Shown piece by piece: positions 37,955-49,199 of a stretch of 64,000 nucleotides of DNA. How positions within the stretch are numbered: position 1 is the first letter of the stretch; each line of letters starts with the position of its first letter. The stretch is from Rhineura floridana. Its lineage: Eukaryota > Chordata > Lepidosauria > Squamata > Rhineuridae. The stretch lies in assembly GCF_030035675.1 (NCBI RefSeq), contig NC_084481.1:45763092-45827091 (forward strand), in the 5' to 3' direction. The notes under the pieces were generated by a model. The model was not told the origin of the DNA, did no database searches, and worked only from the letters and a program-made list of their open reading frames with translations. The translations under genes and the position numbers were made by a program.

Positions 37955-39957
37955 TTAATCCTTATTAAAAACCTGTTGTAACACTTGTCTGCCGAAAGAA
38001 GCGTCAGCAGAGGCATAACGATCAATTTTATAATGCCTTATAAACGAGTGTGGGGTAGACCAGACTGCAGCCCTACAAATATCGGCAACAGGAGCATTAG
38101 TGGCAAAAGCAGCCGAAGTGGCAGCTGACCTGGTAGAATGAGCCGTTATACTAGCTGGAACTGACAGCTTAAGGGACTCATATGCTAAAGTAATGCATGC
38201 CCTTAACCAACGAGATAAGGTAGAATTAGATACTTTATGCCCCATAGACCTTGGATGAAAGGATACAAACAGAGACTCCGTTCTTCGAATCTCTTGGGTC
38301 CTAGACAGGTATGTCTTGAGAGCCCTCCGAACATCCAACGAATGCCAAGCCTTCTCGAGCGGATGGGTAGGATTCGGGCAAAAGGAAGGTAAACAATGTC
38401 CTGGTTGCAATGAAAAACTGAATCGACCTTGGGACGGAAGGAAGGATCAGTCTTCAGCACAACAGAGTCCTTATGGAAGACGCAGAGGTGTCGAGCAGAA
38501 GACAATGCGCCCAACTCTGAAACGCGTCTGGCAGATGTGATTGCGATCAGAAACAAGACCTTGAAGGACAGCATACGTAGGAGCACAGACCTGATGGGTT
38601 CAAACGGAGGGCGTTGCAAAGCCTGCAGAACCTTCGGCAAACTCCATGAAGGGAACCGATGGACAACAGGCGGAGAGCGTAGGGCGACTCCCCTCAAAAA
38701 GCGTTTGATGAACGGATGTGAGGAAATATGATCTCCAGGAAAGGACACTGAGAGAATGGACGACAGAGTGGACGCATGTCGACGTAGAGTGTTGGGTCGA
38801 AGTCCCATCATAAAGCCGCTATGAAGAAATTGCAGCACCTGATGCACAGTGGCTTGGGATGCATCATGGTGGTGGGACTGACACCACTTGGAGAAAGCCA
38901 CCCAGGTATGTTGATAAATACGAGTGGTAGATGGTCTTCTCGAGGCCAAAATAATATCAATCACTGCGTCAGACAGGCCAGCTGACCTCAAATGTCCCCG
39001 TTCAAACGCCACGCTGTTAGATTGAGCCAAGTAGGGTCCAGATGCAGTACTGGACCCTGGGATAGAAGGTCTGGCGTTACTGGAAGTGTCGAAGGATCCA
39101 TCATTGACATTGCCAGAAGATCTGAAAACCACGGTCGGCGTGGCCAAAATGGTGCTATCAGAACCAGCTGTGCCCTCTCGGTTCGCGCCTTCCTCAAGGT
39201 TTTGGCTAACAATGGTATGGGAGGAAAGGCGTACAAGAGACCGTCTGGCCACGGTGTTGTCAGAGCATCCACTGCTTCTGCTGTTGAGTCCAGGTATCGG
39301 GCAAAGTACCTGGGAAGCTGGCAATTGCGACTGGAAGCAAACAGGTCGACTGAGAGGGCGCCGAACCGACATTGGAGACGATGGAAAATGGCTGGATGAA
39401 GTTTCCATTCTCCCGGAAATACCTGTTGTCTGCTGAGCCAGTCTGCTGTCACATTCCAAATCCCTCTGAGGTGTTCTGCTTTCAGGGATTGTAGATGTTG
39501 TTCTGCCCAGACAAAAATGAGGGAGGCTAAGTCCTGCAGGGGACGAGACCTGGTGCCCCCTTGTCTGTTCAAATGTGATTTTACACACGTGTTGTCTGTT
39601 CGAATGAGCACATGGTCCAAAGGGAACAGAGACTGAAAATGACGTAGAGCTAAGTGGACAGCCTTTAGCTCCAGCCAGTTGATGCTTTGAGTTTGCTCCG
39701 CGGTGGACCAAACCCCCTGAACATACTGGGAGTTGCAGTGGGCTCCCCAACCAATGAGGCTGGCATCTGTGGTTACAACGGTTCTGCGGGGTTCTCTGAA
39801 CGACGTGCCCTTGGAGAGGTGTTGAACCTTGGTCCACCAGCGGAAGGAGAGGCGCAGTGCGGGGCTCAAACGAACTTTGCGATGGTTGGTGCTGGCAATG
39901 TCCTGTTGAAAAGGCGACAGAGTCCATTGAAGGTGTCGAGTGTGTGCTCGAGCCCAT
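37955..39957 (-). CDS. DIRS copy 2 tyrosine recombinase region
   Basis: Same region as the copy 1 recombinase, with [28 protein letters not shown] and [12 protein letters not shown] recognisable. It overlaps the RT-RNase H frame. Fossil. Confidence 0.8.
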
Positions 39958-40991
39958 GGCACAATGTGGATGGTAGAAATGAACATCCCAAGCGTTCTGG
40001 CAAGAAGCATGACGTCTGCGGATGTTTGCATCAGGGACCTTGCGATGTTTGTGATGGCAGTGATGCGATCTGGAGCCAAGAAGACCATTGCCTGCAGGGT
40101 GTCCAACATTGCCCCTAGATGTAGTAGGCGTTGGGTTGGTTGGAGATGGCTTTTGTCGAAGTTGACAAGCCAGCCGTAGGCCTGCAAAACATTGAGGGTG
40201 ATCATTAAGTGATGATGAGCCAGCTCCTCAGACTTGGCCCGTATTAACAGATCATCCAGATATGGGTAGATATGAACCCCTTGGGTCCGGAGGTAAGCCA
40301 CTAGGATGAGTAGCACCTTGGTAAACACTCTTGGAGCAGAGGAGAGGCCGAATGGCATCGCTCTATATTGAAAGTGCTGGTGGCCAAAAGCAAACCGAAG
40401 AAACTTCCTGTGAGCTATACAAATGGGCACATGGAGATACGCTTCCTTAAGGTCGATAGAAGCCAGGAAGTCTCCTTCATGCAGACTCTCCGTAATGGAA
40501 TGGAGTGATTCCATTTTGAACCTGCGATATGTTACAAAACGGTTGACAAACTTGAGGTCCAATACCGCCCTCCATGATAAATCTCGTTTTGGGACAGCAA
40601 ATAGGAGGGAGTACACCCCTTCCGACCTCTCAGTTGTGGGAACTGGCTCTATCGCCGCTATGTCCAAGAGGTGGTGGATAGCTGTCTGCATGATGTTGTG
40701 CCTGGCTGGTGCCCTTGGGCAAGGGGACGGATGGAATCTGTCTGATGGGGTTGCCCAGAACTCTATGGCATAGCCATAACTGAAAAGGTCCCTGATCCAG
40801 GAGACCGTAGTAAGGCGCAGCCATCGATCTCCAAAATTAAGTAATCTGCCACCTATGGGGAGGGCGTTAAGACTACTTGCGTAGGCGAGGGCCTCCCTTA
40901 TTTGAGGACGATGAGTTGCCCCTGCGCCCTTGGTACTGACCTCTGCCCTGGAAGCGTCGGTTCCAGGAGCCCCTGAATGCGTTGGGATCAT
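38988..40991 (-). CDS. DIRS copy 2 reverse transcriptase-RNase H
   Basis: 667 residues. Shows [56 protein letters not shown] and LIRTDNTC as in copy 1, with the same methylase-like tail. Fossil. Confidence 0.85.
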   Translation of the reverse strand: MIPTHSGAPGTDASRAEVSTKGAGATHRPQIREALAYASSLNALPIGGRLLNFGDRWLRLTTVSWIRDLFSYGYAIEFWATPSDRFHPSPCPRAPARHNIMQTAIHHLLDIAAIEPVPTTERSEGVYSLLFAVPKRDLSWRAVLDLKFVNRFVTYRRFKMESLHSITESLHEGDFLASIDLKEAYLHVPICIAHRKFLRFAFGHQHFQYRAMPFGLSSAPRVFTKVLLILVAYLRTQGVHIYPYLDDLLIRAKSEELAHHHLMITLNVLQAYGWLVNFDKSHLQPTQRLLHLGAMLDTLQAMVFLAPDRITAITNIARSLMQTSADVMLLARTLGMFISTIHIVPWARAHTRHLQWTLSPFQQDIASTNHRKVRLSPALRLSFRWWTKVQHLSKGTSFREPRRTVVTTDASLIGWGAHCNSQYVQGVWSTAEQTQSINWLELKAVHLALRHFQSLFPLDHVLIRTDNTCVKSHLNRQGGTRSRPLQDLASLIFVWAEQHLQSLKAEHLRGIWNVTADWLSRQQVFPGEWKLHPAIFHRLQCRFGALSVDLFASSRNCQLPRYFARYLDSTAEAVDALTTPWPDGLLYAFPPIPLLAKTLRKARTERAQLVLIAPFWPRRPWFSDLLAMSMMDPSTLPVTPDLLSQGPVLHLDPTWLNLTAWRLNGDI

Positions 40992-42510
40992 AGGATCTGA
41001 AGTCGCGGCCTCGTCCTCCTGGCCGTGTTCCTCGAAAGGGCTGGTTAGAACGGAAGGAAGGAAATCGCCTGAAGGGCCTGTGGTCGCTGTTCTTGACTGT
41101 GGTCAGAACCGGTTTGTGGGCGTCTTTTGGATCAACCAGCACTGCCTTTAGAGCTTCCTCGCCGAAGAGTAGAGATCCGGAGTAAGGAGCCCTGGACAGA
41201 TTCAATCTGGCCGCTGAATCAGCTTGCCAGTGGCGAAGCCAGAGGGTGCGACGAGCGACTATTTGAGCCGTCATGGCTCGTGCCCCTAATTGAGTGGCAT
41301 CCAAAGTGGCATCGGCCACAAAAGCTGCTATCTTACGCAATTTCAATAGTGCTCTTCTGAGGGCGACAGGATCAGGGTTAGCGTCCTCTAGAAGGTCATC
41401 CAGCCACATCATAGATGCTCTGGAGAAGATGGAGGCTGAAGCGGAGGCACGCATGGCTAGGGCAGTGGCCTCGTGATTCTTGCGGAGGGCGAAGTCTATT
41501 CGTCGCTCAGTAGTGTCTTTTAGGTGGGATTCCCCTTCCCTGGGCAAAAGAGATCGTGAAACAAGGCGAGCGATTGGTTCATCTATGCCAGGGACATCTA
41601 ACTTGGTGGCAAAGTCTGGGGCTAGGGCGTAAAGTCTGTCAGCCAGGTTCTTGAAGCGTCGACCTTTGAGTGGATGGGCCCATTCTTCAGAGGCTAATTT
41701 GGCAATTGGGTCCGGCACCGGGATGTAGTGTTCAGTAGGTGCAGGGGATTTGAGGACCTTGGCCCCTTTGATAGCTGGGGCGGGCGAAGTTGAAGGCGCT
41801 GTCTGGAGACCAAGAGTATTAACTACCCTGTGTGCCAGGGGCTGATAGTCTGAGGCATTAAACAAGCGATATGATGTATCCTCCTCATGATCTGAATAGT
41901 CGCTCCAGTCATTTCCTTCAACGTGGTCATTGAAGGCTGACTCCTCCGCATACGAGGCTTCGTCAATACATCTGCCTCTGGCTACATCAAAGGGGTTAGG
42001 TGAACAGGAAGGGTGAGTTTCATGACACGCACGATGTTCCATGTTGAGTGGAGGTATGGCAGGAACTTGTGGTAGTGACTGCATTTGGGTAAAAAATGCC
42101 AGCATGGCTTGAAGTTGGGAGAGGAAATCAGGAGACAGCTGCAGCCCGGATGTGGCCGATGTATGTGCCTGAGGAGCTATTGGAACAGATGTTTGGGGCG
42201 GTAAATCGGAGGAAGGTTCGTTAGTCGAATACTGAGCGGGAAAGCCAACAAATTCTTCCTCGTCAGAGGAAGCAGCAGGGGAATGGAGAATATCGCTTAT
42301 GTGTGCCTGAGGTGCTGTGGTGGTGGTTGGCACAGAGACGTAACGTGGGCGCTTTGGTTTGCTATGGCTGGAAAGATGTTTTGTCTTAGCCAGGGCTTTG
42401 GCGTGTCTGGTCTTAGTCGTGTTAGAATGTTGTGGCTTGGCTGTTTGTGGCATGCCTGGCTGATCTGGCACCATATGGGTTGATTGCGGCATGCCTGGCT
42501 GTTCTGCCAT
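40873..42510 (-). CDS. DIRS copy 2 gag-like protein
   Basis: 545 residues starting [20 protein letters not shown], with Pro/Ser/Thr-rich N-terminus, helical middle and RG-rich C-terminus as in copy 1. Fossil. Confidence 0.7.
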   Translation of the reverse strand: MAEQPGMPQSTHMVPDQPGMPQTAKPQHSNTTKTRHAKALAKTKHLSSHSKPKRPRYVSVPTTTTAPQAHISDILHSPAASSDEEEFVGFPAQYSTNEPSSDLPPQTSVPIAPQAHTSATSGLQLSPDFLSQLQAMLAFFTQMQSLPQVPAIPPLNMEHRACHETHPSCSPNPFDVARGRCIDEASYAEESAFNDHVEGNDWSDYSDHEEDTSYRLFNASDYQPLAHRVVNTLGLQTAPSTSPAPAIKGAKVLKSPAPTEHYIPVPDPIAKLASEEWAHPLKGRRFKNLADRLYALAPDFATKLDVPGIDEPIARLVSRSLLPREGESHLKDTTERRIDFALRKNHEATALAMRASASASIFSRASMMWLDDLLEDANPDPVALRRALLKLRKIAAFVADATLDATQLGARAMTAQIVARRTLWLRHWQADSAARLNLSRAPYSGSLLFGEEALKAVLVDPKDAHKPVLTTVKNSDHRPFRRFPSFRSNQPFRGTRPGGRGRDFRSYDPNAFRGSWNRRFQGRGQYQGRRGNSSSSNKGGPRLRK

Positions 42511-42786
42511 CTTATATTAACTTGGGTACAGTACACTGCCACGGAGGGGGCAGGATGTAAAGACCCGAACTGGCTCAGCGTACGACCGCGGAGGGGGTAG
42601 AATACACTGGCAGATGGCGGAGTGCACTGCCACAGAGGGGGCAGGATGCACTAAGGTATTAGCGTTAATATGTTATAGGCTGTATTTAGACTTAGCACAC
42701 TCAGATTAGTGCTGTAGGCTGGGTTTCAGGCGTGGTACACGGCCCCAGAGGGGGCAGGATATACCAATATAAATCAGATTTAGTAC

Positions 42787-43010
42787 AAGTCAGCCACTAA
42801 GATTAAGGCTCCAGCCTTGATAATACAATCCAGCCACTAGGATTAAAGCTCCAGCCTTGATAATACCATTCAGCCACTAGGATTAAAGCTCCAGCCTTGA
42901 TAATACAATCCAGCCACTAGGATTAAAGCTTCAGCCTTGATAATACAATCCAGCCACTAGGATTGGAGCTCCAGCCTTGATAATATAATCCAGCCACTAG
43001 GATTACAGCC
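42787..43010. repeat. 40-bp tandem array in DIRS copy 2 leader
   Basis: About six units of CCAGCCACTAGGATTAAAGC plus TCCAGCCTTGATAATACAAT, the same array as in copy 1. Confidence 0.85.
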
Positions 43011-43524
43011 ACAGTAGATTTGTGTGCAAGTCAGCCCTGTGTAAGTCTGTTTGCAGCACCACAGTAAATTTGTGTGCAAGTGAGCCCTGTGTAAGTCTGT
43101 TTGCAGCACGTATACAACACACATATGGATAGATAGCCTGCAGGAAAGGTATCCGATGGTTAATAAAGGGTAACAAAAAAGGCGGGAATTTTGAATTCAA
43201 AAAATGGCGCCCGGAAAAAAGGGCGGGAAAAAACGATCAAAAAAGGCGGAGAGAGAAGGAGCAATGGCGGCCGTCTGGGGACGAAGTGGGGGGAAGGGCT
43301 GCCCAGCACAGACTAGCAGGGGGAGCCGTGGGGCCGATAACCGCACTAGCGGCACCAAAAAAACCCCAAAAGAAAGTGCAGATAGAAGCCTGTGAGGGAT
43401 AAGGCAGCAGGAGGCAAGCCGCTGCCGGCGCCGGGAACAGGGCTCTCCGCGGCGAAATAAAGGAGCGGAGAGAAAGCCGGATCGCCAGGCTCCAGGGATG
43501 CAGAACCCTGGTAGATTAAAAAAG

Positions 43525-43790
43525 GTTGGAGGGAGCCGCAGCCGCAGGCTCCCGCCTCGGAGAAAACGGCAGCCGCGGTCTCTTCAAGGGCTCCACAGAG
43601 CGCGACTTGAGAAAGGCAGAACCGCTACGGCAGAGAAAAGGCTGTGATCTCCCGAAGCTCAAAACGGCCAAAAAACACAGAACACCGCAGCCACGGTCTC
43701 TGTGGGGGTCGCCAGACAAGCAGGAGAGAGAACGAAAATAAAATGTTAAAGCCAAATCAGGGAGAACCGCAGCCGCGGTCTTTGAGGGAA
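43525..43790. repeat. GC-rich hairpin repeats in DIRS copy 2 leader
   Basis: Hairpin GGGAGCC/GGCTCCC around loop GCAGCCGCA at 43531-43553. CCGC/GCGG-type hairpins near 43562-43585 and 43761-43783; a weaker one near 43682-43706. Confidence 0.7.
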
Positions 43791-43961
43791 AGAACCTCTA
43801 ACAAGCAACAGAGGTAAGTGAAAGTAGGGAAAGAAGGACTGGGAAGACACACAAGCGACGCTGGGTTCGCACCCAGTCAAAACAAATAAACAAATACAAA
43901 AACAACTTAGCTAAATGCTACGCTATAGGATCTCAATGATAAATTTTCCAATCTTGTTCGT

Positions 43962-44090
43962 ACGAAGGCAAGAATGAACTGGAGAGTGGGAGGGGCCTGA
44001 CGCCCCTAGTCTTGACTTCAAAGACATTCTTGCCTTCGCACGATAGGTGGAGCTAACACCCGCTGTGACGGCCGGACTCATAGGGAAAAT
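43962..44090. repeat. DIRS copy 2 right inverted terminal repeat
   Basis: Reverse complement of the left repeat, again containing the internal inverted pair CGAAGGCAAGAATG / CATTCTTGCCTTCG. Confidence 0.8.
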
Positions 44091-44314
44091 ATAAAGTTTT
44101 TCACTTTAAAAATGAAAGCCATTGGCTGATTTCCATACAATATTCCTGTTTTATGCAACTATTATATGGAGCTTGCTCTGTTGTCCCAACTTTTTATGGT
44201 AGATATGGGAAAGAACAGGAAATCACCCCTTGGCCATTGATTGTTCATTACAGAAAATCAAACACACCAATGTGATGAAAGCTGTAATTTCTTATTCATG
44301 TTCAGGTACATAAA

Positions 44315-45540
44315 ATTCACTAATAGGCAAAAAAAACCTTGCGGTTGAAGAATGTACCTAAAACCAACAGATATTTCTACCCAACTTTAAAACGCAGGGA
44401 AATTGGGCAGCTATAGTGAATGCACCAGGGGAGCAGGAGACCTGACCTCCTCTCTGAGATATTGGACTGCCCTACAAATTAGTCAAAATGCAAACACCAT
44501 TTGGGTTCGTCTTTTACAGTCCAATCCACTTCCTGTGTAGCTTGCAAGAATTTGGTAACATGTGCCTCTGAGCATATGGTGAGCGATGGCAACACTTGCC
44601 ATCTCCAAAGATGGAGAATTACATTTTTGTATGTTTGCTGGTGTTCTTTCCAGTGTTACTACTGTTTCTACAGAGAATCTAACCTAGAAAATTATATTTC
44701 TCTCATTATTCATCCTAGAAATCTGTGTCAAATTTATTTTTATTAATTTCAAAGCCCTTTTATTGGTCAATGTCATATGATGGTGAAGACAGCCTTTTGT
44801 GTTTCAAATTGCAGGTTATGTTCTATTTCTATTTTGGACGCATTAACAGTTCAATCTGAAACTGCAATTTGATGTAAAATCAGACAGATTACAGTATGTT
44901 GCTACTTAAGCAATGACTCTAGCTGTTGGAAAAAACAAACTTGGCCTGCCCAAGATGCATGTTTTCAGCCTGCTATGCTTAAACTACTCCACTTAAGGAG
45001 AGATGGGCATGGTCAATTAAAAACATAGAGCACACCTAGAATTTTGCTAGAATATATTTCACTTTCCAGTTTTATCTTATGCAAACTGAGACACCCCTCA
45101 TGTCCATTGGAAACTATTCTGCAGAATAGTCAGCACCATTATTCCACAATTGTTTTTGGAGGTAGAAGGGAGGAGGAAGGAAGAGGAGAGGAGGCAGGTC
45201 TGATCGTTTGCATGTTTATTGAGTCAATGGGATTTACTCCTGTGCAATCATGGCTAGCATATGTAAAATTGACCATGGAGGAGGAACAGGGGGAGTAGAA
45301 GGAAGGAAGGAAGAAGGGGGAGAGGGGAGCAGGAGTGGGAGGGGGGAGGAGGGGATTGGAAGGGGAGGGGTGAAGGAAGGGGAGGGGTGAAGGAAGGGGA
45401 GGGAAGGGGCAAAAGGGAGGTGAGTCTGTTATAACACTGATAGTTGTTTCTTACTGAGCTTTTCCGACATTATCATTGAGTTCAAGCCAAAGTTTCTTAA
45501 ATTAAAAATGGGGCATGGTCAGTAATAGGATCACTTCCTG
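44315..45540. mobile_element. Long-TIR repeat element, copy 2, with minisatellite and tail
   Basis: The left terminal repeat (44315-44615) and interior (to about 45155) match copy 1 without the LINE, giving its empty target site. The right terminal repeat is missing. The sequence passes directly into one octamer minisatellite unit (45199), G/A-rich DNA, and the same tail seen at 25890-26030. Confidence 0.7.
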
Positions 45541-45544
45541 GTGA

Positions 45545-47945
45545 AGTTTAGACTTATGGTTCCGATCCTTCCTTGCAGGGGTGGTGGACAGATTAAGATG
45601 GTCCGCCTCTGGAGCCTAATGGAATCCACTGGATTCCTGAATGCCCTGGGGGAGTTCCCAGTAGATAAGAGCAGGTGACCCTGTTGAAGCCTTGTCACGC
45701 TGTGGAACAGCGAGGCGCATCAGGCTGTCGACACAGTTGCCCCTGAGCGCCCTCTCCGGCACTGTGGAGCCCGGCTTGCACCTTGGTACACCAGTGAGCT
45801 AAAGGCAATGAAACAGGCTGGACGACGGCTAGAGTGCAAGTGGTGAAAGACGTGCTGTGAGGCTGACTGGGCACGAGTAAAACATCATAACTGTGTGGCG
45901 GTGAGGGCAGCAAAGAAGGCCCACTTCTCTGCTTCCATCGCATCCTCAAGTAGCAGTCCAGTGGAGCTTTTCCGTATTGTCAGGGGTCTGTTGACATCAA
46001 CTCCAGGAAATGGAGTCTTAGACCCTTCGGAGGCCCACTGTGAATTGTATGCAAGGCACTTTGAGGGTAAAGTTGCTCGCTTCCGTAGCAGTCTTGATGC
46101 CCCCTCCATATTTACTGTAGTTCCCAATGAGGTGTCCAGTGCAACATCTGCTGCAATTTCTTGGGAACAGTTTCAGTTGATGCGGCCTGATGATGTGGAC
46201 AAGGTGCTTGCGATGATGAAGCAAGCAATGTGTCCTCTCAACTCTTGTCCTTCTTGGCTGATTAAAGCTTGCCGAGGAGGTCTGACCGAATGGATCCAGG
46301 GTGTGGTCAATGCATCACTGCGGGAGGGAGTGGTTCCAGCCACCTTGAAAGAGGCAGTGATCCGACCACTCCTGAAAAAGCCCACCCTGGACCCATTGGT
46401 TTGTGACAACTACCGACCGGTTGCAAATGCCCCCTTCTTAGGGAAAGTGATTGAGAGGGTTGTGGCACAGCAACTGCAAGGACTCTTGGATGAAACAGAT
46501 TATCTCGACCCATTCCAGTCTGGGTTCAGGACTGATTATGGGACTGAATCAGCCTTGGTCGCCCTGATGGATGACCTTTATCGGGAGAAGGACAGGGGGA
46601 GTGCGACCCTGTTATTCTTACTTGATCTCTCAGTGGCTTTTGATACCATTGACCATGGTATCCTTCTAGGCCAACTTGGTGAACTGGGTATTGGGGGCAC
46701 TGTTTTCCAGTGGTTCCAATCCTATCTCCAACGTCGCTCTCAGAGAATAGCATTGGGTGACTGTCTTTCGGTCCCCTGGCAGCTGTGCTGTGGGGTGCCA
46801 GAGGGTACCATCTTGTCCCCCATGCTGTTTAACATCTATATGAAGCCCTTGGGAGCAGTCATCAGATTTGGGGCGAGGTGTCAGCAGTATGCTAATGATA
46901 CCCAGCTCTATTTCTCCGTGACATTTGAATCAGGAGAGGCTGTACAAGCCCTGGGCCGCTGCCTGGACTTGGTGGTGGGCTGGATGAGGGCCAATAAACT
47001 GATGGAGGCGCTGTGGGTTGGTGGTTCCAGAGTTCGGATAATTGGTCAGTTGCCTGCTTTGGACGGGGTCGTACTCCCTCTGAAAGAGCAGGTCTGTAGC
47101 CTAGGGGTGCTCCTGGATCCATCTTTGTTGCCAGAGGCCCAGGTTACCTCAGTGGCTAGGAGTGCCTTCTACCAGCTTGGGCTGGTGAGACAGCTGCGGC
47201 CATTTCTGGACCGTGATAACCTGCCCACTGTTGTCCACACACTGGTAATGTCCAGGCTGGATCACTGTAACGCACTCTATGTGGGGCTGCCCTTGAGTTT
47301 GGTCTGGAAGTTGCAGCTGGTGCAAAATGCGGCGGCGAGACTGCTCACTTGGGCAGGGTATCGCCAACATGTCACCCCGCCGCTGAAAGAATTGCACTGG
47401 CTGCCCATTTGCTAGCGGGCCAACTTCAAGGTTCTAGTTTTGGTGTACAAAGCTCTATACAGCTCGGGACCAGGATCCCTGAAAGACCGTCTTACCCCTT
47501 ATATACCCAGTCAATCACTGCGCTCTGCAGGTGAGGGCGTCCTGCAGATACAATGTTATCCCAAGGTTCGTTCTGCACAATATAGGAAACAGACCTTTAG
47601 TGTGGCAGCACCTACCTTGTAGAATTCCCTCCCTTTGAATATTATGCAGGCGCCATCTCTGCTATCTTTTCAGCCCCTTTTGAAGACTTTCCTCTTTCAA
47701 CAAGCCTTTTAGGTTGAGACCTATCCCAGTCTGCGTCTGTGTTAGAATTGCTTAATGTTTTTTAATAATGTTTTTAACCCTTTTTTAAAGTTGTTTTTTT
47801 AAAAAATGTTTTAACGCTGTTTTGTTTTAATGTATTTTGAGATCTGTTTTTATTATGTTTTAAAGTTTTTAGTGCTTTGTTTGCCACCCTGGGCTCCAGC
47901 TGGGAGGAAGGGCGGGATACAAATTAAATAATAAATAAATAAAAT
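45545..47945 (+). mobile_element. L2 LINE, RT region to 3' tail
   Basis: L2-clade element. Coding sequence from about 45700 precedes an open RT stretch. It ends in the L2 tail GGGCTCCAGCTGGGAGGAAG, GCGGGATACAAATTAAATAA and (AATA)n. It inserted at, or grew from, the right edge of the composite repeat copy 2. Confidence 0.85.
45895..47415 (+). pseudogene. L2 reverse transcriptase, 506-residue open frame, dead active site
   Basis: RT motifs: DNYRPVANAPFLGKVIERVV, SGFRTDYGTESALVALMDDL, LLDLSVAFDTIDHGILL, GVPEGTILSPMLFNIYMKPL, then C-terminal SRLDHCNALYVGLPLSLVWK and QNAAARLLT. The catalytic box reads QYANDTQLYF where the relative at 61783 has QYADDTQLYL, so the first Asp is lost. The frame lacks an N-terminal endonuclease and a proper start; it is a decayed LINE. 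Confidence 0.85.
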
Positions 47946-48339
47946 AAAAGCTGTGAATGCAGCAGTTGCCTAACCATTCTGTAAACCACATAAGGCTTGG
48001 GCAGTTTGGATTACTCTCATAGGCACTAGAGTGGCACCATCTCATAATCTAGTCTTCACTTGTGACACACTTGTCAATAAGGTTGTAGAATGATGATAGG
48101 GAATAAGAACGTACTCATTCAAAACCTGCATAACTGAATAAGGGTCTCATCTGTCTAACAGCTGCTGGAATTAACACTACAGAAGTTTGACCTGCACTCT
48201 GTAAGGAAAAGTTTTCTTTTCCAGAAGAGTTAGCTTTTAAGTCCCCTGCTCATCAGAACTGTATATAGTAGAATCGAACCTAGCTACAGCCACCAACATT
48301 AAACAGAGGAAAATAGATATACTTGCTTTAAGTTCAGGC

Positions 48340-48490
48340 TGCAGTCCTATGTACACTTACACAGATCTCTCCCTGAAGTCAGTAGGCTGACTTACTTCCA
48401 AGTAAATATGCACAGGATTGGGTTGTTAGACTGTTATGTGTGTATTCAGTAAAATCAATGGGATTCTCTCCCAAGTAAATGTTATTAGGA
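48340..48490. repeat. Dispersed short repeats with GTRGGACTTACTTCTGAGTA-like core
   Basis: Two degraded units (GGCTGACTTACTTCCAAGTA; CAATGGGATTCTCTCCCAAG). Related units lie at 51560-51645, 54130-54215, 57815-57905, 58625-58715 and 60955-61025. The octamer minisatellite core belongs to the same family. Class unknown. Confidence 0.5.
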
Positions 48491-48534
48491 CAGAGAGGTT
48501 TGTAAATAATGAATTCCTCACGCCAGTTGCCATT

Positions 48535-48690
48535 TTCCTTTGGATAAGAACAGCTATGTTGGATCAGACTGACAGTCCATCTAGTTTTTAACAGCAGACA
48601 GCTAGATGCCTCTGGAAAGCCCACAAATAGGGCATGAAGGCATGTCCCTAGCACATGGTATTCAAAGGTATACAGCCAGAGATGTAGTTT
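48535..48690. repeat. Dispersed repeat, unclassified
   Basis: AAGAACAGCTATGTTGGATC, CAGTCCATCTAG and AGATGCCTCTGGAAAGCCCA follow a pattern I recognise as a common reptile interspersed repeat; family uncertain. Confidence 0.4.
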
Positions 48691-49012
48691 TTCTGGAAAA
48701 TTTTGAATTGCAAGACATTCCTGGAATTTTCCTGGAAAGTTTTCCACTGCCCTAAATTGATGGAGACCTTATTTAATATACTTAGCTGACTTATAATTAA
48801 ACAAGAGTAAAATAAAATGTATGTCTTGTTAACTTTACATGCAGTATGAATATCTGAAAAGTTTTTTTAAAAGCTAAAAATAATTGAACTGAAATATTTC
48901 ACTGGGAACATGCACTTAGTGTAGTTTAAATTTTCTGTTCAAACAAACGCATTGCTTTATTTGGAAATTATTGGCATCAGAATACTTGTAAATATTTTAA
49001 GGAAGGTGAGGG

Positions 49013-49100
49013 GAACCTTTGGCCCTCCAGATGTTGCTGAACTACAACTCCCATCAGCTCCAGCAAGCACAGCTAATGCAAGTTGTATTTCAGCAATCTT
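49013..49100. mobile_element. hAT-like MITE, partial copy
   Basis: GGGGAACCTTTGGCCCTCCA then GATGTTGCTGAACTACAACT and CCCATCAG; only the left half of the palindrome is clear. Confidence 0.6.
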
Positions 49101-49199
49101 AAAACACTTGTTTTAAGGCATGACACTGACAACATAATCAGATATTCTCTATCATGTTCTTCCTTAGTTGCCTTAAAAAGCAAAATCCAAACACTTTAG

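Larger units (their letters stand above)
37463..44090 (-). mobile_element. DIRS-family tyrosine-recombinase retrotransposon, copy 2
   Basis: Fossil element of about 6.6 kb in the first PPIG intron, PPIG sense, with the same parts in the same order as copy 1. By eye it is nearly whole, with about one break, and most residues match copy 1. The tips differ from copy 1 far more than the body does. No target duplication. Confidence 0.9.

Noticed and set aside
6727-44090. Classifying the 6.6-kb elements as LTR retroviruses or Polintons
   Set aside because: They have inverted, not direct, terminal repeats, a tyrosine recombinase instead of a DDE integrase, no protease or envelope, and no polymerase B; this is the DIRS layout.
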